Assembly (NCBI GenBank): GCA_038230735.1
Contig: JBBRMR010000015.1
Location: forward strand, 16,622-80,621
Direction: 5' to 3'
DNA length: 64,000 bases
From: Arcicella sp038230735
GTDB taxonomy: Bacteria > Bacteroidota > Bacteroidia > Cytophagales > Spirosomataceae
Positions 27,077 through 35,019 of the stretch are shown piece after piece. Position 1 is the first letter of the stretch; the number at the start of each line of letters is the position of its first letter. A program made the position numbers and the translations under genes. The notes beneath the pieces were generated by a model, which did no database searches, was not told where the DNA came from, and saw only the letters and a list, made by a program, of their open reading frames with translations.

Positions 27077-27103
27077 TTGCTTTTTGAATATGATGTATTT
27101 TTA
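27077..27103 (+). promoter_or_regulatory. Candidate promoter of the structured RNA
   Basis: TTG (27077-27079), 16 bases, TATTTTTA (27096-27103), one base off TAnnTTTG and one base short of the usual spacer. Confidence 0.35.
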
Positions 27104-27107
27104 TAGC

Positions 27108-27270
27108 ATCGAAAGATTCTGTCAGTAATTGTGTTGTGTTACTCTGTTACACACGAAGGGGTTTGGTTCAACAACATTATTCCCAAAATTACTGACATGA
27201 CACTACGACGGACCGCCATCCGAGCGTGGTATAAGGGGCGTAATACCGCCATGTTACGTCCCTATTTTTG
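27108..27270 (+). ncRNA. Candidate structured small RNA
   Basis: A 515-base gene-free region holds three ordered structures on one strand. Stem I closes with TGTCAGTAAT (27120-27129) and ATTACTGACA (27188-27197), a perfect 10-bp stem. Hairpin II is ACTACG / CGTGGT (27202-27207 / 27225-27230) with inner CGGA/TCCG. Hairpin III (27234-27243 / 27254-27263, one mismatch) is followed by a T-run, as in an intrinsic terminator. The loops of II and III both carry ACCGCCAT. No open frame fits. It matches no RNA family I can recognise (not tmRNA, SRP RNA or RNase P). Boundaries are inferred from the promoter and terminator. Confidence 0.45.
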
Positions 27271-27303
27271 ATGAAAAATCCACTAATGTTAAAATCGTGT
27301 ATT

Positions 27304-27332
27304 GTGGGGTGGGGCGGTACACTGCTCCACAA
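27304..27332. terminator. GC-rich hairpin after the first kinase gene
   Basis: TTGTGGGG pairs with CTCCACAA with one G-T around a loop that includes GGGGCGGTAC. It lies past the stop codon of the 27381-30818 kinase gene. The loop GGCGGTA is complementary to TACCGCC in the loop of the upstream RNA hairpin. Confidence 0.4.
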
Positions 27333-27380
27333 GGAAACAGTTATCAATTAATAGTTACCAGTAGATTAAAGAGTCAAATC

Positions 27381-30300
27381 TCATTTATTCATTTTCAAGA
27401 CTTCCTGCTTAAATTTCTCAAACTCTTCCTGTAATATGACTATCTCACTGTCAAATAGTTGAAAATCACAATGCTTGGCTTTTTCTTCAATGAGTCTGGT
27501 TATTTCGTGCAAACGCATCGCCCCCAAAGTACCTGAATTCCCCTTTAAAGTATGCAATTCTCCTTGCACTTGCTTGCAATTATTGGCTTTATATCCTTCA
27601 ATAGTATTCTGAATTTGCTCGGTGGCTTCTTCCTCAAAACCTTCCAAAATGGATGCCACAAAACTCATATCACCCCCAACACTATAAGCCAATTGTTTGA
27701 TAACTTCTTGATCAAGAATCTCGAAATTTTCGATGTCTGGGATTCGGTTTTCGGTTCGATGAGTTTGGTTATTTATATTTGATTTCTGATGCTCAATTTT
27801 GGGTTCTTGCTTACTGATAGTTGGCTGATGGTTATTAGTCATTGGTTTTTCACTATTTACGGATTGCGGTTCGCCGCCCGACTGTTTACTATTTACTACT
27901 AACTGACGCTCAATCCACTCCGCTACTTTTCTAACTAAAACCTCTGCCCTAATCGGTTTTGGCACATAATCATTCATGCCGTTTGCCATAAAACGGTCAC
28001 GATCTTCTTTCATGGCGTAGGCAGTCATGGCAATGATTGGCGGGAGTTTTGTGTTCAGTTTTCGTAAATATTCTGTGGTTTCGATACCATCCATTTCGGG
28101 CATTTGAATATCCATAAAGATAATATCGAAAGGTTTATTAAGAGTGGAAGCCTGAACTAATTCAATCGCTTTTTGTCCAGAATCTGCCGTAATAACCTCA
28201 CAACCAGATTTTTTCAAAATTTCACTGGCAACTTTTCTATTCGTAGCATTATCATCTACCACTAATAAAAAGGGATGATATTTATCAAAATGATTAACTA
28301 CTTTATAAGCAATTTCATCTTTTTTTGCCATCATCGGGCTAATTAATGTTTCTTTTAATTCGACTGTAAACCAAAAAGTTGAACCCTTTCCCCATTCGGA
28401 AGTTACGCCCACTTCTCCTTTCATCATGTGACATAATTCTTTTGAAATTGCCAAGCCTAAACCCGTTCCGCCAAAGGATTTCTTGGTTGAATTATCAACT
28501 TGTTGAAAGGCATTGAAGAGCATTTTAAGGTTTTCTTCGGTAATTCCAATCCCCGAGTCCTTCACATCTACCCTAATACGATTAAATTTTCCTCTTTTTT
28601 CAACTAAACTGACATTAATATTTATTGTACCATTCTCGGTAAACTTCAAGGCATTGGAGGTGAAATTTGAGAGAATTTGGAGTAAACGAGTTTCATCAGC
28701 AATGACAAAATCGGGCAGATTATCAGTAAAGGTACAGATGATTTTATTATTTTTTACCGTTGCCAATTGAGAAAAAAGAGCTTGTAGTCGGTCAAAAACG
28801 TCCTTGAAAACCAGCGGGGCTTCGTGCAAAGCCATTTTTCCCGCTTCAATTTTAGCCAAATCCAAAATGTCATTCAAGATATGCAGTAACGTTTCCGAAG
28901 ATTTTTTTATCGTTAAAACATAATCTTTTTGCTCCACATTCAAAGGCGTGTCGGTCAGCAAATCAATCATTCCGATAACGCCATTCATGGGCGTGCGGAT
29001 TTCGTGACTCATATTTGCCAAAAAGCGTTCTTTTACTTTCAATGAACGTTCGGCTTCCTCTTTTGCCTGAACAATGTCGTGTTGATATTTTTTGAGGTTG
29101 GTAATATCTCGCCCAATGCCCGAAACCTCTTCAATAATGCCATTATTAACGATGGGATTCAAATAAACTTCCACCCATTTTTCTTCCCCATCGGGCGAAT
29201 CCAATTGAACTTCAAAATGTTGTTGGTCGCCTCGAAACGCCAATTTATAGTTTTGTTCCAGAACTCTCCTATCAGTTTGAGATACCATTCTGAAACCCGT
29301 TTTCTCATTACTGGATGTTAATTCTGGGCGTACATTTAACTGATTTTCAATAAGTTGTGAATATTCTTGATTAAAAGATGTCAGTAACATTTTACGATTT
29401 ACTGACCACATCAAATGCGAACTGCCTTCAATAATAGCGGTCAGTCGGGCAGTTTCACGAGCGAGTGCATCCTCCGCTTGTTTGCGGGCAATGGCGAGTG
29501 CCACCTGACCCGAGATGAAATCTAATAATTCTAAATCCCGCTGTTCGTACTTATTTTGACGTTCGTAAGATTTTAATCCGATGATGCCCGTAACTTTATT
29601 ACCAATCCGCAAGGGAACGCAAATCATCACTTTTGGTACAACGCCGTAGAGATAAATGGACTTTTCTTCGGCTAATTTATAAATATCGTCGTCTCTGAGA
29701 ATCAGCGGTTTATTGGCAGCAATGGCGTATTCGGTGAGTCCGTTTCCCAATTTTCTTTTCGTAAAATGGACACGGCTATCAAAATATTCGTCAATGTAGT
29801 ACGGGAAGTAGAGGTATGATTTTGCGGAATCGTATTGGGCGATAAAAAAGTTTTTTACGTCAATTAATTCCCCTAATTCTTTGTGAATATTGACGTACAA
29901 GTCATCCAAATTAGTAGAGCGAATAGTTGCTTGGGCGATACTGGCGTATAATTTGGACGAACGCTCCGCCCGAACTTTAGCAGTGGAGTTATGGAAGATA
30001 CAGCGAAATGCCGTGGGTGTTTCTTTGTCATATCGGCAATTTACTGAACCTGAAAGGTACAGTCTCCGACCATCTTTTCTACGGAAAACGACCTCAAAAT
30101 CAGGGATTTTTTCGCCATTTTTTACTTTATCAAACTTCAAAAGAGCTTCTTCGGCAAAATCAGGATGGAGGATGTCTTTCAAGCGTAAACTTGCCAATTC
30201 ATCCGAGCCATATCCCGTAATTTCTAACCATGCTTTATTGACGTATAAAAACCGCCCCGACATACTGATTAGCTGAATTAAATCGGAAGTATTGTTGATA

Positions 30301-30818
30301 ATATCCTGTAATTGTGCATTTGAACGCCCCAAAGCCTCGGCAACTTTGCGGCGTTCAGTTACGTCTTCGCCAATGATGGTGAGGTATTTTATCTCTTCAG
30401 CAGCATCATTAAAAACCGTTGAATTGAGCTCCACAAACTTGATTTGAGCGGCTTTTGTAAGTACTGTTCTTTCCTTCTGCTCGAATAATCCACCTTTTAC
30501 CATTGCCTGTTGGAAGGCAGTAAATCGTAATGCTCTTTCTTCGGTTGGCACTAACGCTTCAAAGAAATTTTGTCCCACTAATTCTCCAGATTCATAGCCT
30601 AACATCTTGGAAGCGAAGGTATTACAAAAGATAATTACCCCATCTTCTTCAATAATAATACCCACCAGATTCAGATTTTCAACGGTTTTTTGTAATTCTT
30701 CTGCCACCGAAAGTCTCGTACCATTGCCACGCTCATTTACCTCCAAAACCCGCAACTCTTTTTTGAGATGACGAATTTCTGTTACTAATTCTTCCTTTGT
30801 TTTGTGAGACCAACGCAT
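27381..30818 (-). CDS. Hybrid histidine kinase: PAS-PAS-GAF-PAS-HisKA-HATPase-REC-HPt
   Basis: A 1145-residue cytoplasmic phosphorelay kinase without transmembrane helices. In order: short coiled coil, PAS (about 45-155), PAS (165-285), GAF (300-440), PAS (450-575), HisKA with the phospho-His in NMSHEIRTPMNGV (about 605-670), HATPase (715-825) with DSGIGI and GTGLGLAIS, a receiver with the phospho-Asp in FMDIQMPEMDG (865-980), a low-complexity linker (about 990-1050), and a C-terminal HPt with HTLKGNSGTLG. The linker is rich in Asn, Gln and Ser and encoded by heptad-like repeats. The ligand is unknown. It is co-oriented with the kinase at 31222-34473. Confidence 0.93.
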   Translation of the reverse strand: MRWSHKTKEELVTEIRHLKKELRVLEVNERGNGTRLSVAEELQKTVENLNLVGIIIEEDGVIIFCNTFASKMLGYESGELVGQNFFEALVPTEERALRFTAFQQAMVKGGLFEQKERTVLTKAAQIKFVELNSTVFNDAAEEIKYLTIIGEDVTERRKVAEALGRSNAQLQDIINNTSDLIQLISMSGRFLYVNKAWLEITGYGSDELASLRLKDILHPDFAEEALLKFDKVKNGEKIPDFEVVFRRKDGRRLYLSGSVNCRYDKETPTAFRCIFHNSTAKVRAERSSKLYASIAQATIRSTNLDDLYVNIHKELGELIDVKNFFIAQYDSAKSYLYFPYYIDEYFDSRVHFTKRKLGNGLTEYAIAANKPLILRDDDIYKLAEEKSIYLYGVVPKVMICVPLRIGNKVTGIIGLKSYERQNKYEQRDLELLDFISGQVALAIARKQAEDALARETARLTAIIEGSSHLMWSVNRKMLLTSFNQEYSQLIENQLNVRPELTSSNEKTGFRMVSQTDRRVLEQNYKLAFRGDQQHFEVQLDSPDGEEKWVEVYLNPIVNNGIIEEVSGIGRDITNLKKYQHDIVQAKEEAERSLKVKERFLANMSHEIRTPMNGVIGMIDLLTDTPLNVEQKDYVLTIKKSSETLLHILNDILDLAKIEAGKMALHEAPLVFKDVFDRLQALFSQLATVKNNKIICTFTDNLPDFVIADETRLLQILSNFTSNALKFTENGTININVSLVEKRGKFNRIRVDVKDSGIGITEENLKMLFNAFQQVDNSTKKSFGGTGLGLAISKELCHMMKGEVGVTSEWGKGSTFWFTVELKETLISPMMAKKDEIAYKVVNHFDKYHPFLLVVDDNATNRKVASEILKKSGCEVITADSGQKAIELVQASTLNKPFDIIFMDIQMPEMDGIETTEYLRKLNTKLPPIIAMTAYAMKEDRDRFMANGMNDYVPKPIRAEVLVRKVAEWIERQLVVNSKQSGGEPQSVNSEKPMTNNHQPTISKQEPKIEHQKSNINNQTHRTENRIPDIENFEILDQEVIKQLAYSVGGDMSFVASILEGFEEEATEQIQNTIEGYKANNCKQVQGELHTLKGNSGTLGAMRLHEITRLIEEKAKHCDFQLFDSEIVILQEEFEKFKQEVLKMNK
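27764..27910. repeat. Heptad-derived linker DNA in the kinase gene
   Basis: On the coding strand the linker begins CAGTTAG, TAGTAAA, TAGTAAA, CAGTCGG in 7-base phase, then continues with diverged A/T-rich copies. A 12-base perfect hairpin with a TTCG loop (GCGGTTCGCCGC, 27867-27878) is embedded. The encoded residues (VVNSKQ, SVNSEK) resemble the mutS insert. Confidence 0.5.
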
Positions 30819-31221
30819 AGTTTTAATTTTGAGTTGTTGAATTGTCGAATAGCAATTCGTTATTTCTTTGCTTAAAACTACGAAAATTAGGGGGAAAATT
30901 GATGAATTTTATAGGATATGGCAAAATTATTTCTTCAAAAAGAAACGAGTATCGACCAATGAGATGGCTAATTGATAGCTTTGATGTTTTAAGCCCAATA
31001 ATAAACTATTAGCGGTGGTTTTAATACCAGCAAAATCCATATTCTTAATCGCATTTAACAACATTAACATTGCTTCGAGTAGTTAAATAATTACGGTTGT
31101 AATCATCTCTTTTCAAAGGCTTTTTATCTTTTGCTATTAGTCTTAGATTAGTCAAATCCATTACTCTACTATTTTATTTACCTCAGTACGTTAGCACAAC
31201 TGTAACATTCAGACAATTCAT
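30819..31221. other. Region between the two minus-strand kinases
   Basis: A 403-base stretch without a recognised gene. It holds a 47-codon minus-strand frame (30927-31070) whose product AIKNMDFAGIKTTANSLLLG has a faint resemblance to an HPt helix, preceded by another short open stretch in a different frame. This may be a decayed gene remnant; nothing here is assigned with confidence. Confidence 0.35.
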
Positions 31222-34200
31222 TTAAACCAATTCAATCTGTTTTAAAGTATCAATAGTCTCGACTAATCTGCGTTTAAAAAGGGCAAACTCTTCCTCAATT
31301 TCACCACTTATAATGGTTGCATTTGCATTTGCTTCGGTTTGCTCTAAAAATGCTACTTCGTTGTTCAAACTAAACATCGAAAGCGATGATTTCATGTGAT
31401 GAGCCATCTTTTTAATGTCAAGTACATTTTTATCAAATATTGCTTTTTCGAGCAAATCAACATCATTCGGGATATTTTGAATAAATAATTCAATTATTTC
31501 CATTTTTAAATTTTTGTCATCTCCCAGCAATTTATCTAAGTACGATAAATCAAGGGCTTCTCGCTCGTTTATTTTCTCGGGAATGGTTTCAATAACAATT
31601 GGTGTAACAGATTCTTTTTCAGATTTTACGTCTAAAACCATGTGTATTTTATCCAATAATTCAGCCTGTTTAAACGGTTTACCCACGTAGGCATTCATGC
31701 CAATTTCAAAACATTTTTGTTGTTCGCCAACGATTGAATGTGCAGTCATTGCAATGATGGGAATATTCATTTTGAGTTCATTCCGAATATAAATCGTTGT
31801 TTGATAGCCATCTTTTACGGGCATTTGAAGATCCATCAAAATAAGGTCATATTTATTCTGCTTCAACAAATCTATTCCTTCTTGACCATTACTGGCAATA
31901 TCCAAGGTAAATCCAAAATTTTCAATGACAACTTTTGCCAAACGTTTGTTTAGCTCATTGTCTTCGCAAAGTAATATGGATAGTTTGCCGATTGGTCTTT
32001 GATTCAAACTATTCTCAATATAAGTTTCAGTTTCAGCACTTTGGGCTTTCAAAAATTCTAATGAAAAATAAAACTCTGACCCCTCACCCAACCTGCTTTT
32101 TACCAAAATTTGGCTATTTTGTAGTTCTACCAACTGTTTTACAATATTTAATCCCAATCCCGTACCGCCAAATTTGCGGGTTGTGCTGGCTTCGGCTTGG
32201 GTGAAACGCTCAAAAATAGTGGACAATTTTTCTTCGGAAATTCCAATACCAGTATCTTTTATTGAGAACTTTAAAGTTACAGTATTGTCAGTTTCTGCCT
32301 GTTTTTTTACTGAAATTGATACTTCGCCATTTTCGGTAAATTTTACAGCATTGCCCGCTAAATTCATAAGTATCAAATTGAGGCGACCTTTATCCCCCAC
32401 AACAAATTCGGGCATATTAGCATCCAAAAACAAACTAAAATCAAGTTCTTTTTGATCCGCTTTTATTTTTAATAAATCATAAATATGTTTTAAAGTATTT
32501 TTGATGTTGAATGGATGAGATTCAATCACTAATTGTCCAGACTCAATTTTTGATAAGTCTAAAATATCGTTGACGAGCAGTAATAGATTATCCCCCGCAA
32601 TTCTAATATTACTTACATATTCTGCCTGAGCTACATCCAGATTTTTTTGAGATAAGAGTTCCGTAAAACCGATTATAGCGTTGAGCGGTGTACGGATTTC
32701 GTGACTCATATTCGCCAAAAAGCTATCCTTCGCATAAACTGCCTGCTCCGCCAAGTTTTTTGCATTGATTAAATCTGATTCTGCCTGTTTTTTGATGGTG
32801 TAAACTTCGGCGGCACTAAAATAGCCCAAAGTGACTCCTTCGGTATTTTTGATGCAAGTAACACTCATCCAAACGGGAATCCGTTTGCCCGATTTTGCTA
32901 TGTAAGTCCATTCATTCGCATCAACGTTGCTGTACTTGGGGGTGGTTTTAGCAATGAAAGTTTCAAAATTAGGCTCAACTGTTTCGCCTAATTCCAACGA
33001 TAATTCTTGCGAACGCTTTGATACTTCTGCGGGGTCGTGAAAATCCAAAAGGTTCATTTTACCAATAATTTCACTCGAAGTATAGCCAACTAAATTTAAA
33101 CCTGCTTTGTTAATTATTTGAATAATACCGCTGGTATTAGTAAACATTACGGCGTGTCCGACTCCTTTGAAAATAGAGTTTTGGGTTTCCAATAAATTCC
33201 GAATACTTAAATCTCTTTCCTTCTTTTCGGTAATATCTCGGGCAGTTCCATAAATAACACCCAATTCTTGGTCGGGAGAGGCATTCCAACTGAGTAATTT
33301 ATATCCACCACCTTTACATTTGAATCTTGTCTCGAAGTTAATGGAATTTAATCCAGCCCATAATTTTTGAATTTCTTTCATAGTTAATTCAATATCATCT
33401 GCGTGGATAAAGTTAATTACGGGTTGGGTCATTAATTCTTCCTCAGAAAATCCAAGTTCTTTGGAAAAAACGGGGCTTATTTTCTCAAAAACACCACTTG
33501 AATTTGTTACACTAAAATAATCTGATGATAAATTGAAAAAATGGTCTAATAAACTCTCTTCTTGCTTTAGTTTGGTAATATCTCGTTTTATTGAAACGTA
33601 TTGATAGGGCTTTCCGTTATTATCTAAGAACGGGACGATGGTAGTATCTGTCCAATAAAATGTGCCGTCTTTTGTTTTGTTTTTGATTTCATCTTTCCAA
33701 ATAGAACCTTTTGAAATGGTATTCCATAGATTTTCAAAGAAACTATCTGGATGAAATTCCGAGTCAAGAATTGTACTCTTTTGCCTAATTAATTCCTCTC
33801 TTGAATACTTTGAAGTCTTACAGATTTCATCATTTACGAAGTTGATAATACCGTTGGCATCCGAAATCATGACCCCCGATGTTTCATCCAAAGCTAATTT
33901 GTAACTATTTAACTCAGTTGTTATAGATTTTAACGCCTTTCTTGAAAGTTTTTCTACTTCTTTTCTCAGTTGAAAATTTTTGTTTTTCAGCTCCAATTGG
34001 GTAATTACGTGTTTAGCAAGGGTGGTGAGTGCCATTCGCTGAACGGCATCCAACTGCCTGGGAACTTGGTCAATCACACACAAAGCTCCAATGTTAAAGC
34101 CATCGGGGGTTGTTAGTGGAGTGCCAGCATAAAAGCGAATAAATGGAGTACCTTTAACAAGAGGACTATCCCTGAAAGTTTGATTCAAATAAGCATCTGG

Positions 34201-34473
34201 AACTTCAAATATTTCTTGCTCCATTATCGTGTATTGGCAAAAAGAAATATCTCGGGGCATTTCGGTTTCTTCCAAACCAATGCGTGATTTAAACCACTGT
34301 CTTTTATCATCAACGAATGAAATAAATGCAGTTGGAACGTTGCAGATGTAAGCTACCAATTTAGTGATATTATCAAATTCTTCCTCTGAAAAAGTATCCA
34401 TTATATGATAATTCATTAATGCTTTGAGCCTTTGTGGTTCGTTCGCAGGAATAGGAATATGGGGTATGATCAT
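31222..34473 (-). CDS. Hybrid histidine kinase: GAF-PAS-PAS-PAS-HisKA-HATPase-REC-HPt
   Basis: A 1083-residue soluble hybrid kinase. The N-terminal GAF (about 25-170) has the FISFVDDKRQWFKSRIGL and TPDGFNIGALCVID blocks typical of GAF domains preceding PAS kinases. Three PAS domains follow (about 195-310, 320-420, 430-550), then HisKA with NMSHEIRTPLNAI, HATPase with DTGIGI and GTGLGLNIV, a receiver with the phospho-Asp in ILMDLQMPVKDG, and an HPt with the His in MAHHMKSSLSMF. It has a self-contained phosphorelay but no output domain. A 21-base direct repeat lies directly before its start codon. Confidence 0.93.
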   Translation of the reverse strand: MIIPHIPIPANEPQRLKALMNYHIMDTFSEEEFDNITKLVAYICNVPTAFISFVDDKRQWFKSRIGLEETEMPRDISFCQYTIMEQEIFEVPDAYLNQTFRDSPLVKGTPFIRFYAGTPLTTPDGFNIGALCVIDQVPRQLDAVQRMALTTLAKHVITQLELKNKNFQLRKEVEKLSRKALKSITTELNSYKLALDETSGVMISDANGIINFVNDEICKTSKYSREELIRQKSTILDSEFHPDSFFENLWNTISKGSIWKDEIKNKTKDGTFYWTDTTIVPFLDNNGKPYQYVSIKRDITKLKQEESLLDHFFNLSSDYFSVTNSSGVFEKISPVFSKELGFSEEELMTQPVINFIHADDIELTMKEIQKLWAGLNSINFETRFKCKGGGYKLLSWNASPDQELGVIYGTARDITEKKERDLSIRNLLETQNSIFKGVGHAVMFTNTSGIIQIINKAGLNLVGYTSSEIIGKMNLLDFHDPAEVSKRSQELSLELGETVEPNFETFIAKTTPKYSNVDANEWTYIAKSGKRIPVWMSVTCIKNTEGVTLGYFSAAEVYTIKKQAESDLINAKNLAEQAVYAKDSFLANMSHEIRTPLNAIIGFTELLSQKNLDVAQAEYVSNIRIAGDNLLLLVNDILDLSKIESGQLVIESHPFNIKNTLKHIYDLLKIKADQKELDFSLFLDANMPEFVVGDKGRLNLILMNLAGNAVKFTENGEVSISVKKQAETDNTVTLKFSIKDTGIGISEEKLSTIFERFTQAEASTTRKFGGTGLGLNIVKQLVELQNSQILVKSRLGEGSEFYFSLEFLKAQSAETETYIENSLNQRPIGKLSILLCEDNELNKRLAKVVIENFGFTLDIASNGQEGIDLLKQNKYDLILMDLQMPVKDGYQTTIYIRNELKMNIPIIAMTAHSIVGEQQKCFEIGMNAYVGKPFKQAELLDKIHMVLDVKSEKESVTPIVIETIPEKINEREALDLSYLDKLLGDDKNLKMEIIELFIQNIPNDVDLLEKAIFDKNVLDIKKMAHHMKSSLSMFSLNNEVAFLEQTEANANATIISGEIEEEFALFKRRLVETIDTLKQIELV

Positions 34474-34490
34474 AATTTAAAATTTCCGTA

Positions 34491-34532
34491 TTAGTTTTTG
34501 ATGTCTAAGTATTAGGTTTTGATGTCTAAAAG
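34491..34532. repeat. 21-base direct repeat (2 x 3 heptads) before the second kinase
   Basis: TTAGTTTTTGATGTCTAAGT-A (34491-34511) is followed at once by a near-identical copy (34512-34532; 4 differences). Each unit is three heptads. It lies 18 bases upstream of the kinase ATG and is flanked by CCGTAT and ATACGG, which can pair. Confidence 0.6.
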
Positions 34533-34709
34533 GATACGGCTAATTCTGTACCAAAGTATTTAATTTTGAAAAAAAAATAAAATATTTTAGTTTTTAGCTT
34601 TTCAGTAATCTAATTACATGAAAATATTTCTGAAATACTTTCCATTTTTGTAAACCATGGTACAATTTTTGACTAATAAAATCTAATTCCATCAGTTAAA
34701 ACTAAAAAA

Positions 34710-34990
34710 ATGTCCGCCAAACATTTGTTACTCCAACCCGACTACCTCCGAGAAATCCGTGGAGGAAACTATTGCATTTTAAAAATCATGTTTGAGGTAT
34801 TTATAGAGGATAATCTAAGCACTTGGGGAAAACTTTCAAGGTTGGTGAATATTATGACTTCCAAAAAGTAGCAGATTTACCCTCATCAGGTAAAACCTTT
34901 CTTTTCGATGGTTGATTTTACGCAATTTCACCCTGAAATATGACTCTGGCTTACAGTATTACTGAGGGCTTTAAATCAAGACGATAGCAT
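34710..34990 (+). pseudogene. Decayed Hpt phosphotransfer gene
   Basis: The ATG at 34710 opens a 53-codon frame whose start (MSAKHLLLQPDYLREIRGGN...IMFEVFIEDN) reads like a Bacteroidota Hpt protein. Around 34850 the homology moves to the +1 frame (YYDFQKVADLPSSGK) and then, after a stop, to MVDFTQFHPEI, matching the middle and end of an Hpt domain. The phospho-His expected after KVA is replaced by D (KVADLPSSG for KVAHSxKPS). Frameshifts and the lost His mark it as a pseudogene. It lies directly before the HK gene it probably served. Confidence 0.7.
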
Positions 34991-35019
34991 TACAAAATTT
35001 ATACTTTTCAAGAAATAGC

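Noticed and set aside
27108..27270. Assignment of the structured RNA to tmRNA, SRP RNA, RNase P or a known riboswitch
   Set aside because: None of the diagnostic conserved segments of these RNAs was found, and no metabolic gene follows on that strand.
29890..30276. 128-codon open frame opposite the first kinase gene
   Set aside because: Lies entirely over conserved PAS/GAF codons of the kinase; no independent signal.
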